Below are positions 35,886 through 45,600 of a stretch of DNA of 64,000 nucleotides, in pieces. The DNA comes from Solenopsis invicta. Lineage: Eukaryota; Arthropoda; Insecta; Hymenoptera; Formicidae. The notes beneath the pieces are model-generated. The model was not told where the DNA came from, did no database searches, and saw only the letters and a program-made list of their open reading frames with translations. The DNA lies in the NCBI RefSeq assembly GCF_016802725.1, contig NC_052678.1:2458501-2522500 (forward strand). The letters run 5' to 3'. Position numbers and translations under genes: made by a program. Position 1 is the first letter of the stretch. Every line of letters starts with the position of its first letter.

Positions 35886-36230
35886 GGTATTCAACGAGGT
35901 AGCATATTTATTAAAATAATAAGGAACGTAGCATTTTAAGAAACAATACGAATATCTTGAAAACACGTTGGACAGGAACAAGTATTCACAACATCTTAAA
36001 GATATAGGTTTACCGCTATTCATCAACGGGAAACTGCGGTAGGTATTTCCGCGAAAGATTGCCGCCTTTCCGCGCAAAATGGTGATTCACCAAAAGGACA
36101 TAGCTATGTATCATTTCGTCCCTATTTAGTATTGTTGAATAGCCATGAACATCGGCCGGAATGAATTTTATTTAAGATATATATAAAATAAGAAATAACT
36201 AACGAACAGTTTTGTTTAATTCTATCAAGA
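35886..36230. other. Flank of the repeat, with minus frame
   Basis: A minus-strand frame beginning ATGCGCGGAAAGGCGGC (36077) runs into the repeat. Its unrepeated part is about 64 codons and carries no known motif. It is a possible upstream piece of the minus fragment at 35098-35286, split by the insertion. Confidence 0.2.
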
Positions 36231-36231
36231 T

Positions 36232-36670
36232 TGGGTAGTAACTAGCCAAAAAGTTTAAAGTTAATAACTGTTAACGTGACCTAGTTAATTTTAAATGAGT
36301 TAATTTTTAACGTCAGCTAGTTATTTTTAAAACACACGCACACGTGAACTTTAATTTATTAATTTTTTTTAAAGTTTATGTAAAAGAAAAAAAATTGAAG
36401 AAATACATTTTTACATAAAAAAAAAAAAATAATATTTCTTATTTTACATAATTATTAATATAATTTATTTGTTGATCTATTGTTAGAGTAATCTAATTTT
36501 AAAAAATTACGATATTCTAATGCTTTTTTTTCAAAATTATTTTAAATTTTCATTTATTTTAGTTTAATTTTAACGCAACTTTTAACACAATTAAAATAAC
36601 TAATGGTTTTATAAAATAATTTTATAAGTCGTTAAATTTAATTTAAAAAAATATAAATTTTTTCAACTCT
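36232..36670 (-). mobile_element. GTTAA-rich repeat (AGTTACTACCC ends), copy 1
   Basis: It starts gggtagtaactag, the mirror of the ctagttact(a/g)t ends of the copies at 53741-54240 and 58590-59350, and ends near ttcaactctgaa. The interior is AT-rich with repeated agttaa/ttaact motifs. Three copies make a family; the class is unknown. Confidence 0.65.
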
Positions 36671-36679
36671 GAATTTTTT

Positions 36680-37330
36680 ATTAAAAATATGAGATATAAT
36701 ATTTCTGCTAAACGTTTTCTCCGAGTTTTTTTCAATTCAATGTGATTAAGAATTTACATGGAACTTCCATGCAATTGTATAAATCTCTCATAAAAGAAAG
36801 TATTGTATTTTGAAAAAAATTACGGATTCAATAGTTCTTAATGGAAAAGGATTGAGATACTTAGGTTACTATGGTAGATTTGAAGATGCCGTTTCGCATT
36901 GTTCGTAACACGCGATGTGCTATCGACTATATTACATTATAGTTATTCATACCTATAATATTGATTTTAGTGAGTTTACACTGTCTCAGGTGTTAACGAT
37001 AGAGATTCTTGAAAAATTTGACTACCAATACACCCACTCTATTTTTAATTCTTTATTGTACAAACATATTTTGCTGAATTATAATTAATTGCAACTTATT
37101 AATCGATTATATCGGTATATCGATGGCATTCGGTAATGAGTAATTGAAGTATAAACAAATTTGTCATGAGAAAATGTAAATTCGGTCGTAATAAATTTAT
37201 TGGCAACAACCTCGATTCATCGAATCGAGTGCAAATGAATACACATGTGATTAATCTAAAAATGTCGATATATTTCTATATCCTTTCCCTTTTAAGAAGA
37301 GAGGACAATTCCAATAATTTCAGCTTACAA
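36680..37330. other. AT-rich non-coding stretch
   Basis: Nothing recognisable. A 76-codon plus frame from 37166 lacks features and runs into the island at 37340. Confidence 0.5.
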
Positions 37331-37331
37331 A

Positions 37332-37337
37332 TTTATT
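37332..37337 (-). promoter_or_regulatory. Possible polyadenylation signal for the 37523-37900 ORF
   Basis: AATAAA on the minus strand at the boundary between the CpG-rich island and AT-rich sequence. Confidence 0.3.
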
Positions 37338-37522
37338 TTTGGGGGGCAGTATTCGTCGGTACTGGCATTGACGCACCGGGCGCTCGATCTCGCTAAAATC
37401 AGCACATCCGCGATTTTTCCGCTTCGCGGGGATCGCGCGTCCCCAAAATGGTAAAGCTATCGATTTTGTACTAGTTTCTCGATGATATCCGAGTCAGTTT
37501 TACGAACAGCGCGTTCGTTCAT

Positions 37523-37900
37523 TTATCCGAATTCGAATCTCTCTTGATCTCTTACATCTACAATTTTGTAAGATTCATTCATTATTGAATACCGATCAGT
37601 CTCCGCTTTCTCTGCGCTCACTTCAAACTCGTTTGAAAAAAAATGTTTTATTTTCAAAAAGTGGCGCAATGAAATTTTTGTAGAACCTCCAAAAATTTTA
37701 TCTTGGTCATACAGTTGTAAAATGGAATGACGGAACGTTGTTTGCGTTATCATCGAGTGCTTCTCGTAGAATTTGGAACTTTTGGCATAACGCGTTCCTT
37801 TCGAAGGTATCTGACTTCTCATGACGGAATTTGATTTTTGACGGCTAGACGTCGGCGAGGAAGAGCGCCCGATCGAACACATTGACCGTAACATCATCAT
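37523..37900 (-). CDS. Candidate single-exon protein, 125 codons, unknown family
   Basis: A minus-strand ATG opens 125 codons. The N-terminal third is Ser/Arg-rich and basic (RSSSPTSSRQK). It is followed by a mixed segment with KIFGGSTKISLRHFLKIKHF and an acidic, charged C terminus ending RDQERFEFG and TAA. There is no signal peptide and no membrane helix. Downstream on the same strand an AATAAA lies at 37337-37332, about 185 bases after the stop. This order of ORF, CpG-rich 3' segment and poly(A) signal fits a small gene. I recognise no domain. It could be a lineage-restricted gene, one exon of a larger gene or a chance ORF. Confidence 0.3.
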   Translation of the reverse strand: MMMLRSMCSIGRSSSPTSSRQKSNSVMRSQIPSKGTRYAKSSKFYEKHSMITQTTFRHSILQLYDQDKIFGGSTKISLRHFLKIKHFFSNEFEVSAEKAETDRYSIMNESYKIVDVRDQERFEFG

Positions 37901-37909
37901 AGTTGAACA

Positions 37910-38250
37910 ATAACGTAGCGATAGATGTGCGTCATATGTATGTAATTTTACACAGAGTTACACCGTAATCTAGATAGGCGAGACAAGTTATGAGAGCACG
38001 TATGATACAATATTTATATATATAAATTTTATATGAACACGTGTGTGTTTTGTGTGCGTATGCGTGTGGGTGTGTGTGTGTGTGTTTGTGGTACGAGCGT
38101 ACGTGCCGAATCTCAAAATTTATATAACATAACGAGGACGCGCGAAGGTCTCCCCCAAGCCGTAATGTGTACATGTGCAATTTGTATAATTGCGCAATTG
38201 TATCTCGGTGTAATTTTCCGCGAGATATATAATTTCTTCTTCTTGCCGAC
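37910..38250. other. Intergenic sequence with GT microsatellite
   Basis: A (GT)n-rich tract at about 38038-38092. Frames of 93-113 codons on both strands are translations of this tract and its flanks. Confidence 0.5.
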
Positions 38251-38253
38251 AGT

Positions 38254-38948
38254 GCACAGTGGGAAAAATGCACTCATTTTGAGAACGAAACTCCTCGGAC
38301 GATCTAATATTTGATTTTCATGGTTTTTAAAAAAATTTTGAATTTTGTTGGAAATTCTTTTCCCTCACAGATCTGTAAACTTTTTAAAAATAAAGCTAAA
38401 ATGCAAAATGGCTGATACAATATATTTTTATCAAAACAAGACTTCAAGTAATGTATATACTCAAAATCTTCGTTGGAATGTTTCTTAAACATTTCTGAGT
38501 AAAAAAATAAAAAAATATCTGGCTTTCTGGGTTAATTTATAAAAATATCAATAGAAGCTCAAGCCTCGTAGCTCTTAATAATTTAATAGTCTATTGTACG
38601 TAAGAATTTTTCTCATAAAATGTTTTATTTATTTTTACTTGTGTTACACAAGCATTTTTTAAAAAATTCATTTAATTTAACAATACGGTTGAATTTTGTT
38701 ATATTGCTTCTGTTTTGTCAATAATACAATAGTCACTTCACCACGTTAAGATATCAGTCATTAATAGTAAAATTTTGTTTATTTTTTTGTTTTTTCGTTT
38801 TTATTTTTTTTTTGTTTTTTTTAAGTCTATGATGGAAAAAAATTTACAGCGAGAAAATTTAAAAAATGTCAAACTCGATTAAATGTCAGATCATTTTTTT
38901 TTGTTCCAAACAATTGTTTTTTTTTTTTGCTTGTGTCTTCCACTGTGC
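38254..38948. mobile_element. Possible TIR element (GCACAGTGG ends)
   Basis: gcacagtgg at 38254 is mirrored by ccactgtgc at 38940-38948, about 695 bp apart. The interior is AT-rich with poly-T runs. The short symmetry makes this tentative; the CAGTG core would suit a hAT-like end. Confidence 0.4.
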
Positions 38949-38959
38949 GACATTCAATT

Positions 38960-39535
38960 CTGCTTGTTGAGAATTGTTGAAATATTTCAGCGTCCCTTGG
39001 CATCGGTTGCGCGTTACGCATCAAATTGATGCTACTTTCATCGGATAACGTGTTTATTTTGTAACACGTGAATCATGCGTCTTATGATTTTCATTCCGAC
39101 ACCACATCGACGTCTCGGCAATTCGAAGGAAAATATACAGTCTCGTATATCGTACATACATATTGCATCGTTTTCAGGTATGTATCGCAGTTCGCAATGA
39201 ATAAGATATCGATCTCTCGACTCCTTTCTTCGCTCAAATTTAACATTCATTAGCCGATAAAAGATCACTATGCCGTTATACGAAAAAAGGATCTCTCTTG
39301 ATAGTATATTTTATCGTGTAATAAATGTTCTTAGTTACAATATACAGACAGGAAAGATTTATTAATCCGGGAATAGTCATTTGAAATGGTTTTACACCCC
39401 AATAGCGAGTAAATGAAGCTCAGTTACAGTAATTTTCTTTACTGATCGAGAATCTATATCGATTTGGTTTATTTCTTCTTTTTTTTTAGAAATCTCTTTT
39501 TAGAAATTTCTTAAAAAATATCGAGTGAATCTGTC
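38960..39535. other. Mixed-composition sequence, no gene
   Basis: Frames of 61-76 codons at 39038-39268 overlap on both strands and are unrecognised. The remainder is AT-rich. Confidence 0.45.
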
Positions 39536-39539
39536 TATG

Positions 39540-40425
39540 TACACTCAAAGAAAAATTCATAGATGGCAACTATAAAAATGACAATTATACAAGTTTTAAA
39601 TGTAGAGTTCAATAAACTATAATTTTAGTTGCAATAACTTAAAAAATAATTTGTATCACGACAACGATGTGCCGTGATGATATACGAACTATTTTATAAT
39701 TAATGCAATTGAAATTTTAGCCAGCAAACGAAAATAAATTCAAATGAATTGAAAATTGCAATTCATTTTAATTTATCTGAGTTCGCGCTTTGGAATCCCA
39801 GATTAATCTTGGATTCAAATGAATTGTAATACGAAATGAGCCATTCATCATTTTAAATTCGGATAGATTCATATCCTGATTACTTATAGTCTTTTTGGAT
39901 TCAAATGAATTGAAATACGAAATGAGCTATTCATCATGTTGAATTCGAGTGTATTTATATTATATTATTTTTAGATTTAAATTCGAAAAATTTGAGGCGC
40001 GATTTCGAAAATGTCGAAATGAATGCATTTCTATTCGTTTCAATTTATTTTCATTTGCCGGGTAGTTTATAGTGAAATAGCACCTCAACTATAATTATAT
40101 AATTATAATTAATTCTGTAATAAATTGTGACAATTACGTACTTTCATTTCATCTATGATAGTAGTGGAGCAGTAACGCAGGGCCTTCAGTGCTACGAAAC
40201 GAGAGATCTCGACTTCAAATCCCAGTCGGCTCAATTTTTCGTCACCTATATTTGCATTACTATTTTTCTATTGTTTATTTAACAATTTTACTGCAAGTGG
40301 TTAATATCACAGTATTTTTGACAGTTGACATAACAGTTATAACTTATTGTTTTTATTATAAATTTGTAATACATAGTTGAGGTTTTGTTCAAGTTTATAA
40401 TTATTGATATTTTTCTTCGAGTGTA
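39540..40425. mobile_element. Composite TIR element with tRNA-like module, copy 3 (inverted)
   Basis: Ends are tacactcaaagaaaaattc and tttttcttcgagtgta. It is in the opposite orientation to the other copies. The tRNA-like module reads on the plus strand at 40160-40232: gtggagcagtaacgcagg, then gacttcaaatcccagtcgg. It is interrupted by the element at 39721-40061. Confidence 0.8.
39721..40061. mobile_element. TIR element, AGC(G/A)AACGAAAATAAATT family, copy 2 (nested)
   Basis: Ends ccagcaaacgaaaataaatt and aatttattttcatttgccgg. A TAG flanks it on both sides, compatible with a 3-bp target duplication. It splits the composite element at 39540-40425, so it inserted later. It carries an internal duplication of the ttggattcaaatgaattg phrase that copy 1 lacks. 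Confidence 0.85.
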
Positions 40426-40429
40426 ATGA

Positions 40430-40870
40430 TTTTAAATGCTAGAAAAACAAGACTGTAAAACAATCAATAATATGTAATTAATAATAGTAACTTTTGACTG
40501 GGGTGTGTATAAAAAAAAAACCATCTCAAGTGTTCATTTATGGAAAAACAAATATTAAGCGACTATTCCCAGTTAAGAAGAATTATACTGTTACTAAATT
40601 TAATTATTTATTAATTTATTCTACTGCAAACGAATCTGCAAAATGTATCTATCTCAGCAGTAAATTAACTTTCGTAGACAAATTTTTTTTAGCAAACTTT
40701 TCAAACCCACTTTACTGTCGAATCATCTGTTATAATAATAAAATTTTATACTGTGTAACAACAGCAGTTCAAGAATTTTATATATTTAATTTAAATATAT
40801 TAATATTTGAACTGAGGAAATTGAACACGTTGTTGCGACAACAAAATTTCCTTCCGTGCGTAATCGTGAT
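40430..40870. other. AT-rich stretch with 126-codon frame
   Basis: A 126-codon plus frame (40494-40874) starts without an ATG at its edge and has AT-driven composition (Asn, Lys, Ile, Phe, Tyr rich). A decayed coding sequence is possible but no family is recognised. Confidence 0.3.
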
Positions 40871-41765
40871 TTAAATTATTATTCATAAAATACCGAAATA
40901 CGTGTAATATTCTTTGCATCAACGATCGGGAGGATTTCGTCGTTATCACGATCGATATCGATATTCGATGGGGAAATCACCTTCGAAATGGTATCAGCGC
41001 GGCGGGTCCTCGCGTATAAGGCATACGGTTTGGTGCTTAGCTACTACTTTTCTATTACCCCGATTTCTTTCTTACTTTTCTTTCCTCTCTTAGGGATCTT
41101 ATCCGGCGACGCGACGGCCGGCTCTCCGTCGTGTCTCCTTCGTGTCCGCGTGAAAATTCCGCTCGTCGATTCCACCGTCTGTAGAAAGCTGTAGCTTCTC
41201 CGCTGAATGACGGTCGACGGTTTCCGGACTTGGTCCGCCGCCGTGACGTGACGTGACATGAAATAGCGACGAGGATGACGACCGTCGTGACGAACGACCG
41301 CTCGGCGTGAGAGTCGCTCTCTCTTTCTCTTTCTGTCTGTCTTTCTCTCTAAGCGAAGGCGAAACGGCTATTTCGCCATGTCGCAACGGCGACATTAGTC
41401 ATCGCTTTGTAATTCGCTTGTTATCCGGCGGACCCTCGTCGGTTGCATCGGCGAAGACTGCGACCTGCGACTACGCGCGAGTTCCTTTTGGCGCCACGAA
41501 TATCGGCCTCGCGATTTTGGAATTACGCAGTAATCTCGCGTTTATTCATTGATAAGAATGCAAAATAGTGGTGATGATGCTTCGGAATAGTTATATATAT
41601 ATATATATATATAGCGCGCGATTGTCCTACAATTTGCGAATTACTTCGAAACACGAGGTGCTTCTCGCCAGGAAAATTATTTGTAGATGCGATTCTTTTT
41701 GCCACTCGCAGATCGCATTCTGTGACAAGTGCGTCGAACTTAAGCGTTCCCTGCATGCTCAATAG
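40870..41765. promoter_or_regulatory. CpG-rich island, probable promoter or non-coding exon
   Basis: About 900 bases carry dense CpG (cgacgcgacggccgg, gtgacgtgacgtgacatg), a pyrimidine-rich CTCTTTCTC stretch at 41316-41350 and a TA microsatellite at 41592-41612. Frames of 65-98 codons are unrecognised and conflict by strand. The composition suits a promoter with an untranslated first exon. Confidence 0.4.
41592..41612. repeat. (TA)n microsatellite
   Basis: An uninterrupted TA run within the island. Confidence 0.95.
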
Positions 41766-41814
41766 TATTATACAATAATGTTGTACAATTGTTGTATGCT
41801 TTAGAATTTAATAT

Positions 41815-42823
41815 AAACGGTCCTTCAATATTATTGCACAATGTTATTGATCGTCATGGAGGCTACATTGAGGATTTGTGCAATATATATATTATCAAAA
41901 ATCAAAAATTCTTTGAATTATATCGTGCAATTCATTGGGTAATATTAAACTTGTAGGTCCTATTGCAATATAGATCCAATACCTATTGCAAATTTGTGAC
42001 GCTCATTTTTAGCGTTATTAGACCATGACAGTAAAAATTTTTTATGTATAATTATATATCAAATGTCCATATATATTAAAATATATATAATTATATGTAA
42101 TTATATATAAGTATATATAATTATATATAATTATATACAATTATATATAGTTGTATAAAATTATATATAATTATATATAAAAATTATGTATGATTATATA
42201 TTTAATTATATATTATTATATAATTATATATTATAGAATTATTAATTATATATTTTATATAAAAAAATTTTTACCCTTTTTCAGAGTTTCGTTAATCAGA
42301 ATTTGATTACTGAAACTTGAATGTGTGGTTACTTTTAATTATATGATCTTTCTTGACTCTGAAAATGAGTATCAGCATAAAAAAACATTTACATCGTATT
42401 CATTAAAAAAAATAATCAGAGCATAAATTATGTTTGGGATCTCTTTTAATGGCAACATGGGTAAAATTCAACACAAAAATTTTAACAAAAAAAAAACGGT
42501 TTTAATACAAATATAAAATGTTTTCTACTGTAGTTATGAGTTTAACGTCTGACTTTGACTTTGTCTGATTTTCATCAGGAACATGTAGCGATTGCGTGCG
42601 ACAAAATGTTTATGAGTAAATAAACGTCTGGCCACTGAGCAAGATTTAGTGGAAACAAATTGCACAAACCCTCCGGTATAATTTCCAGACAATCAATAAT
42701 GTTGTGCAACATCAAATTTTATTGATACTATATATATTGTACAAGCCCTCAATATAGCCTCCAGACGATCCATAATATTGTGAAATGTCAAATATTGTGC
42801 AATAATATTGAGGGGCCACTTTA
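41815..42823. mobile_element. 1-kb foldback element with AT-rich core
   Basis: The left arm tccttcaatattattgcaca ... ttgatcgtcatggaggctac is mirrored at the right by gtagcctccagacgatccata-like sequence and ending gcaataatattgaggggcca. The arms are about 80 bp and imperfect. The centre has a near-tandem (A)TTATATATA array (42040-42260). No ORF is seen. Confidence 0.8.
42040..42260. repeat. Degenerate (ATTATATATA)n array
   Basis: About twenty imperfect near-10-bp units in the core of the foldback. Confidence 0.8.
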
Positions 42824-43126
42824 GTCGTGACCTCAATATACATAAGGCCGTTCGTTAAACAGCGTCTCGCAGATGACACCGGATCTCCTACGAATGGTGG
42901 GGAAATGCACGCGACGTGTTCTCGACGATGGTCTCATTATGTACGGCACGTCACATTAATGATACCGAACTGTCCTCTTAGCTTCCCAATGAAACCTCGG
43001 CACGTGGACAAATTAGAGAACAGACAACACGGAGAATTCAAGAACGCGACAAGTCTGCGTGGTTTTATTTCGTTCTCTTCAAATTCTGCAATTCCTGAAA
43101 GCGATATAGCTGAGAAGTTTAATATA
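42824..43126 (+). other. GC-balanced patch between two MITEs with open frame
   Basis: A plus frame is open across the patch and on into the next MITE (42827-43195). The first in-frame ATG is at about 42906. The protein-like run (MHATCSRRW through SDIAEKF) is about 75 codons before the MITE. No family is recognised. It may be an exon remnant. Confidence 0.2.
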
Positions 43127-43397
43127 TTTAACCCTTTCAAGACGGATGACGGTCACTCTCTTTCATCTTCTGAAATACTTTATCGATTTTCATGAAATGA
43201 AGCTTGAGCTTTGAAAATTTTTTGCGATGCCTTCCTTGAATCTCGAGTCAAAATTGCAAATTTATAAACGGCGAATTCAAATCGAAATTCTTAAATTCTA
43301 AAGTTAGAATCGAAAAGAGTGAACCCTAAAAACTTTAGGGGACTATAAAATTTAGATTTTACTATTATTAGAAAACCTCCGTCCTGAGAAGGTTAAA
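43127..43397. mobile_element. MITE with TTTAACC(C)TT..GACGGA ends
   Basis: The left end tttaaccctttcaagacgga is mirrored by tccgtcctgagaaggttaaa at the right. 271 bp, non-coding. Confidence 0.7.
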
Positions 43398-43399
43398 AG

Positions 43400-43960
43400 A
43401 CCTGCGGGAAATATAAATTAAATTGCCTTTCTTCAACATGCTATCCAAAACTTTTTTATCGTGCATTTTTTAAATATTTAATCACTAATACTCTGGCATT
43501 TAATTAGCGAACTAGGATTTACCTGACTTTCATTAAGAATTGATCAGTTCTATTTTCAGTCCTGCTTCTTGAATTACGAAGTATATTTGCTCACCATTGC
43601 TCCAACTTGATTTAATTTGACCTAATCTACTCTGCGGCAATAGCGTTAAGCGGGATATTCTCCTTTGAAAGGTCGACAAAGTCGATTTTTAAAAATTCAA
43701 TGTTTGTTTTCAAAATAGCATCCCCAAACGTTTTGTCGATATTCGACGGAGTTATAAAAAAAGCAAGCTGCGCTTAGATGCGCAAAATTGAAGTGCTTAA
43801 TTTGGTACAGTGTTTATTATCGAACATTTTTGAATAAGTAAGAAGTTAATAAATATATGTTATTAATACGGTCTACGCTCTGTTCATAATTATATTATAC
43901 ACATGTATTTATTTGTTCCGACTTGCACATAGCTGTGAGATAAGATTTTAAATGCAAAAT
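43400..43960. other. AT-rich non-coding stretch
   Basis: Nothing recognisable apart from scattered A/T runs. Confidence 0.5.
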
Positions 43961-43962
43961 AT

Positions 43963-44706
43963 TGAATAACATAAATATTGAACGTTGAGTGATGAATGAC
44001 AGCATTTATTGCTGTCATTGCAATCTTTAAAGTGTTTTGAAAACGAGGTAATGGGAGTCGGAATTGGATCGCGAATAAAATATTCGTCGACAAAGACACA
44101 AAGGAGCGTGCAAAATTGGGAAAATTTAGTGGGACAAAACCAAACGTCATGAAACTTGACACAGACACAGTGCGAGGTAAAATATGAAACAAAAATCTAA
44201 TCAACATCAAATAACTAAATAAATAGATTCTGGTTAAAACTGGAAAATGAGCTCGATGGGTCGTGTGGCGGTAGTGCCTATTTGCCACTCATCAATCTCA
44301 CTTTGCATGGACACTCTCCATTCATGTAGCCGGCAAAGCTGCAATGTTTGTGAGGGGCCATTCACGAACAACGTTATTCTATTGCCAAAGTGAGAGCGTA
44401 TGAATAACAAATGGGTACTGTCGCCATACGACCCGGATCCATTTTCCTGTTTTTGAGATCAGGATCCACTCATTCAGCTATTCGATTTTTGTTACATTTC
44501 TTCATTTTTTATCTTATGCTATGTTTGTGCCAAGTTTTATGATGATCGATTTCGTGCCAAAAAATTTTCTTAATTTTCCTAATTTTGCACGCTCCTTTGG
44601 TTGCGGTCCAATTCTGAATTCCTTGAATAACTTCGCTTTTAAAAGATTTTAAAGATTGCAATGACAGTAATATATATTATTCAATGTTCAATATTTATGT
44701 TATTCA
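43963..44706. mobile_element. 744-bp foldback element with long diverged arms
   Basis: The left terminus gaataacataaatattgaac is mirrored by gttcaatatttatgttattc at 44687-44706. Inner pairs include agcgtgcaaaattgggaaaa with its mirror near 44576-44598, and ttgcaatctttaa with its mirror near 44648-44660. The arms span almost the whole unit. A 132-codon minus frame inside is a by-product. Just outside, 44715-44755 holds another small copy of the gcaaaattgga palindrome. Confidence 0.75.
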
Positions 44707-44759
44707 AGAGGAGTATGCAAATTTTTTCCAATTTTGCATATTCCTTTGTTTACAGGCAG

Positions 44760-45190
44760 CAGTGTAGCGCGTGCAGGCGACACAAGAGGCCAGAACAACG
44801 AGGATACTTGAAGAACAAGAATCGAGGAAGCAGAGGTTTTATTATTATACAATTGGAATTGCTGATTGTCCGTAAGGAATGAAGATCGCATTATGCTGTA
44901 CAAAAATGTGTACTTAAAACTTTAAAACCGTTTCTCTGACACTGAAACAGTATTTTTCAATATTGTGGGACGAATTTCTTAGAAACTATTAGGAACATTG
45001 ACATGATTTGTTTTGCAAGTACGCTATACGCCCCTCTTTCCTTGGAATTAGAATCCTTATGTACATACTTATTATTTCTGCTTATAAAAAAAAACAATTA
45101 CAAGATTTTCACTATAAATAAAAAAACCTTATAAAGGCTGCTATTTTTTGTCAAATTTGTGTATTTTTATTCAGTTCTAGTTCCAATGGA
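44760..45190. other. Non-coding stretch
   Basis: No gene is supported. A GC-balanced patch at 44755-44840 lacks a sustained frame. Confidence 0.5.
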
Positions 45191-45193
45191 AAC

Positions 45194-45359
45194 TACCCAA
45201 GCAGAACAACAAGTCAAAATAACATCAAAGTGATTCACAATTGTGTCAAAACGACATCAAAATGAATCGTAATTGATTGAAAAGTGACTTTTAATGATCA
45301 TTATGCAGTCACTTCGACATCATTTTGACATCGTGATGACTCCCTGTTCTGCTTGGGTA
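45194..45359. mobile_element. MITE with perfect 15-bp TIR TACCCAAGCAGAACA
   Basis: tacccaagcagaaca at 45194-45208 is perfectly mirrored by tgttctgcttgggta at 45345-45359. The 166-bp interior contains repeated tcaaaatgacatca-type motifs on both strands. Such CCCAAGCAGAAC ends are, from memory, frequent in ant genomes. Confidence 0.9.
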
Positions 45360-45600
45360 CATTTCTCTCGAAAAAGAAAAATTTTAGCTTTTTGTTTCGG
45401 AAGAACTATCCCACCGCCTCTACACATTTTTTTCGCAAACTATTAGTGTACAACATACGAGAAAGCAGCATTTTTGAAATTAAAAAAGTATTAAAGTGGT
45501 AGTAAAAGATTATACGAGGTTTAACATTAATTGGTTTCTATGTCTTTCAAGAAAGAAAAATCCCTCTTCTTTTATCTTTCAAAGGAGAATGTCCTCTTAA
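45360..45600. other. AT-rich non-coding stretch
   Basis: Nothing recognisable. Confidence 0.5.
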
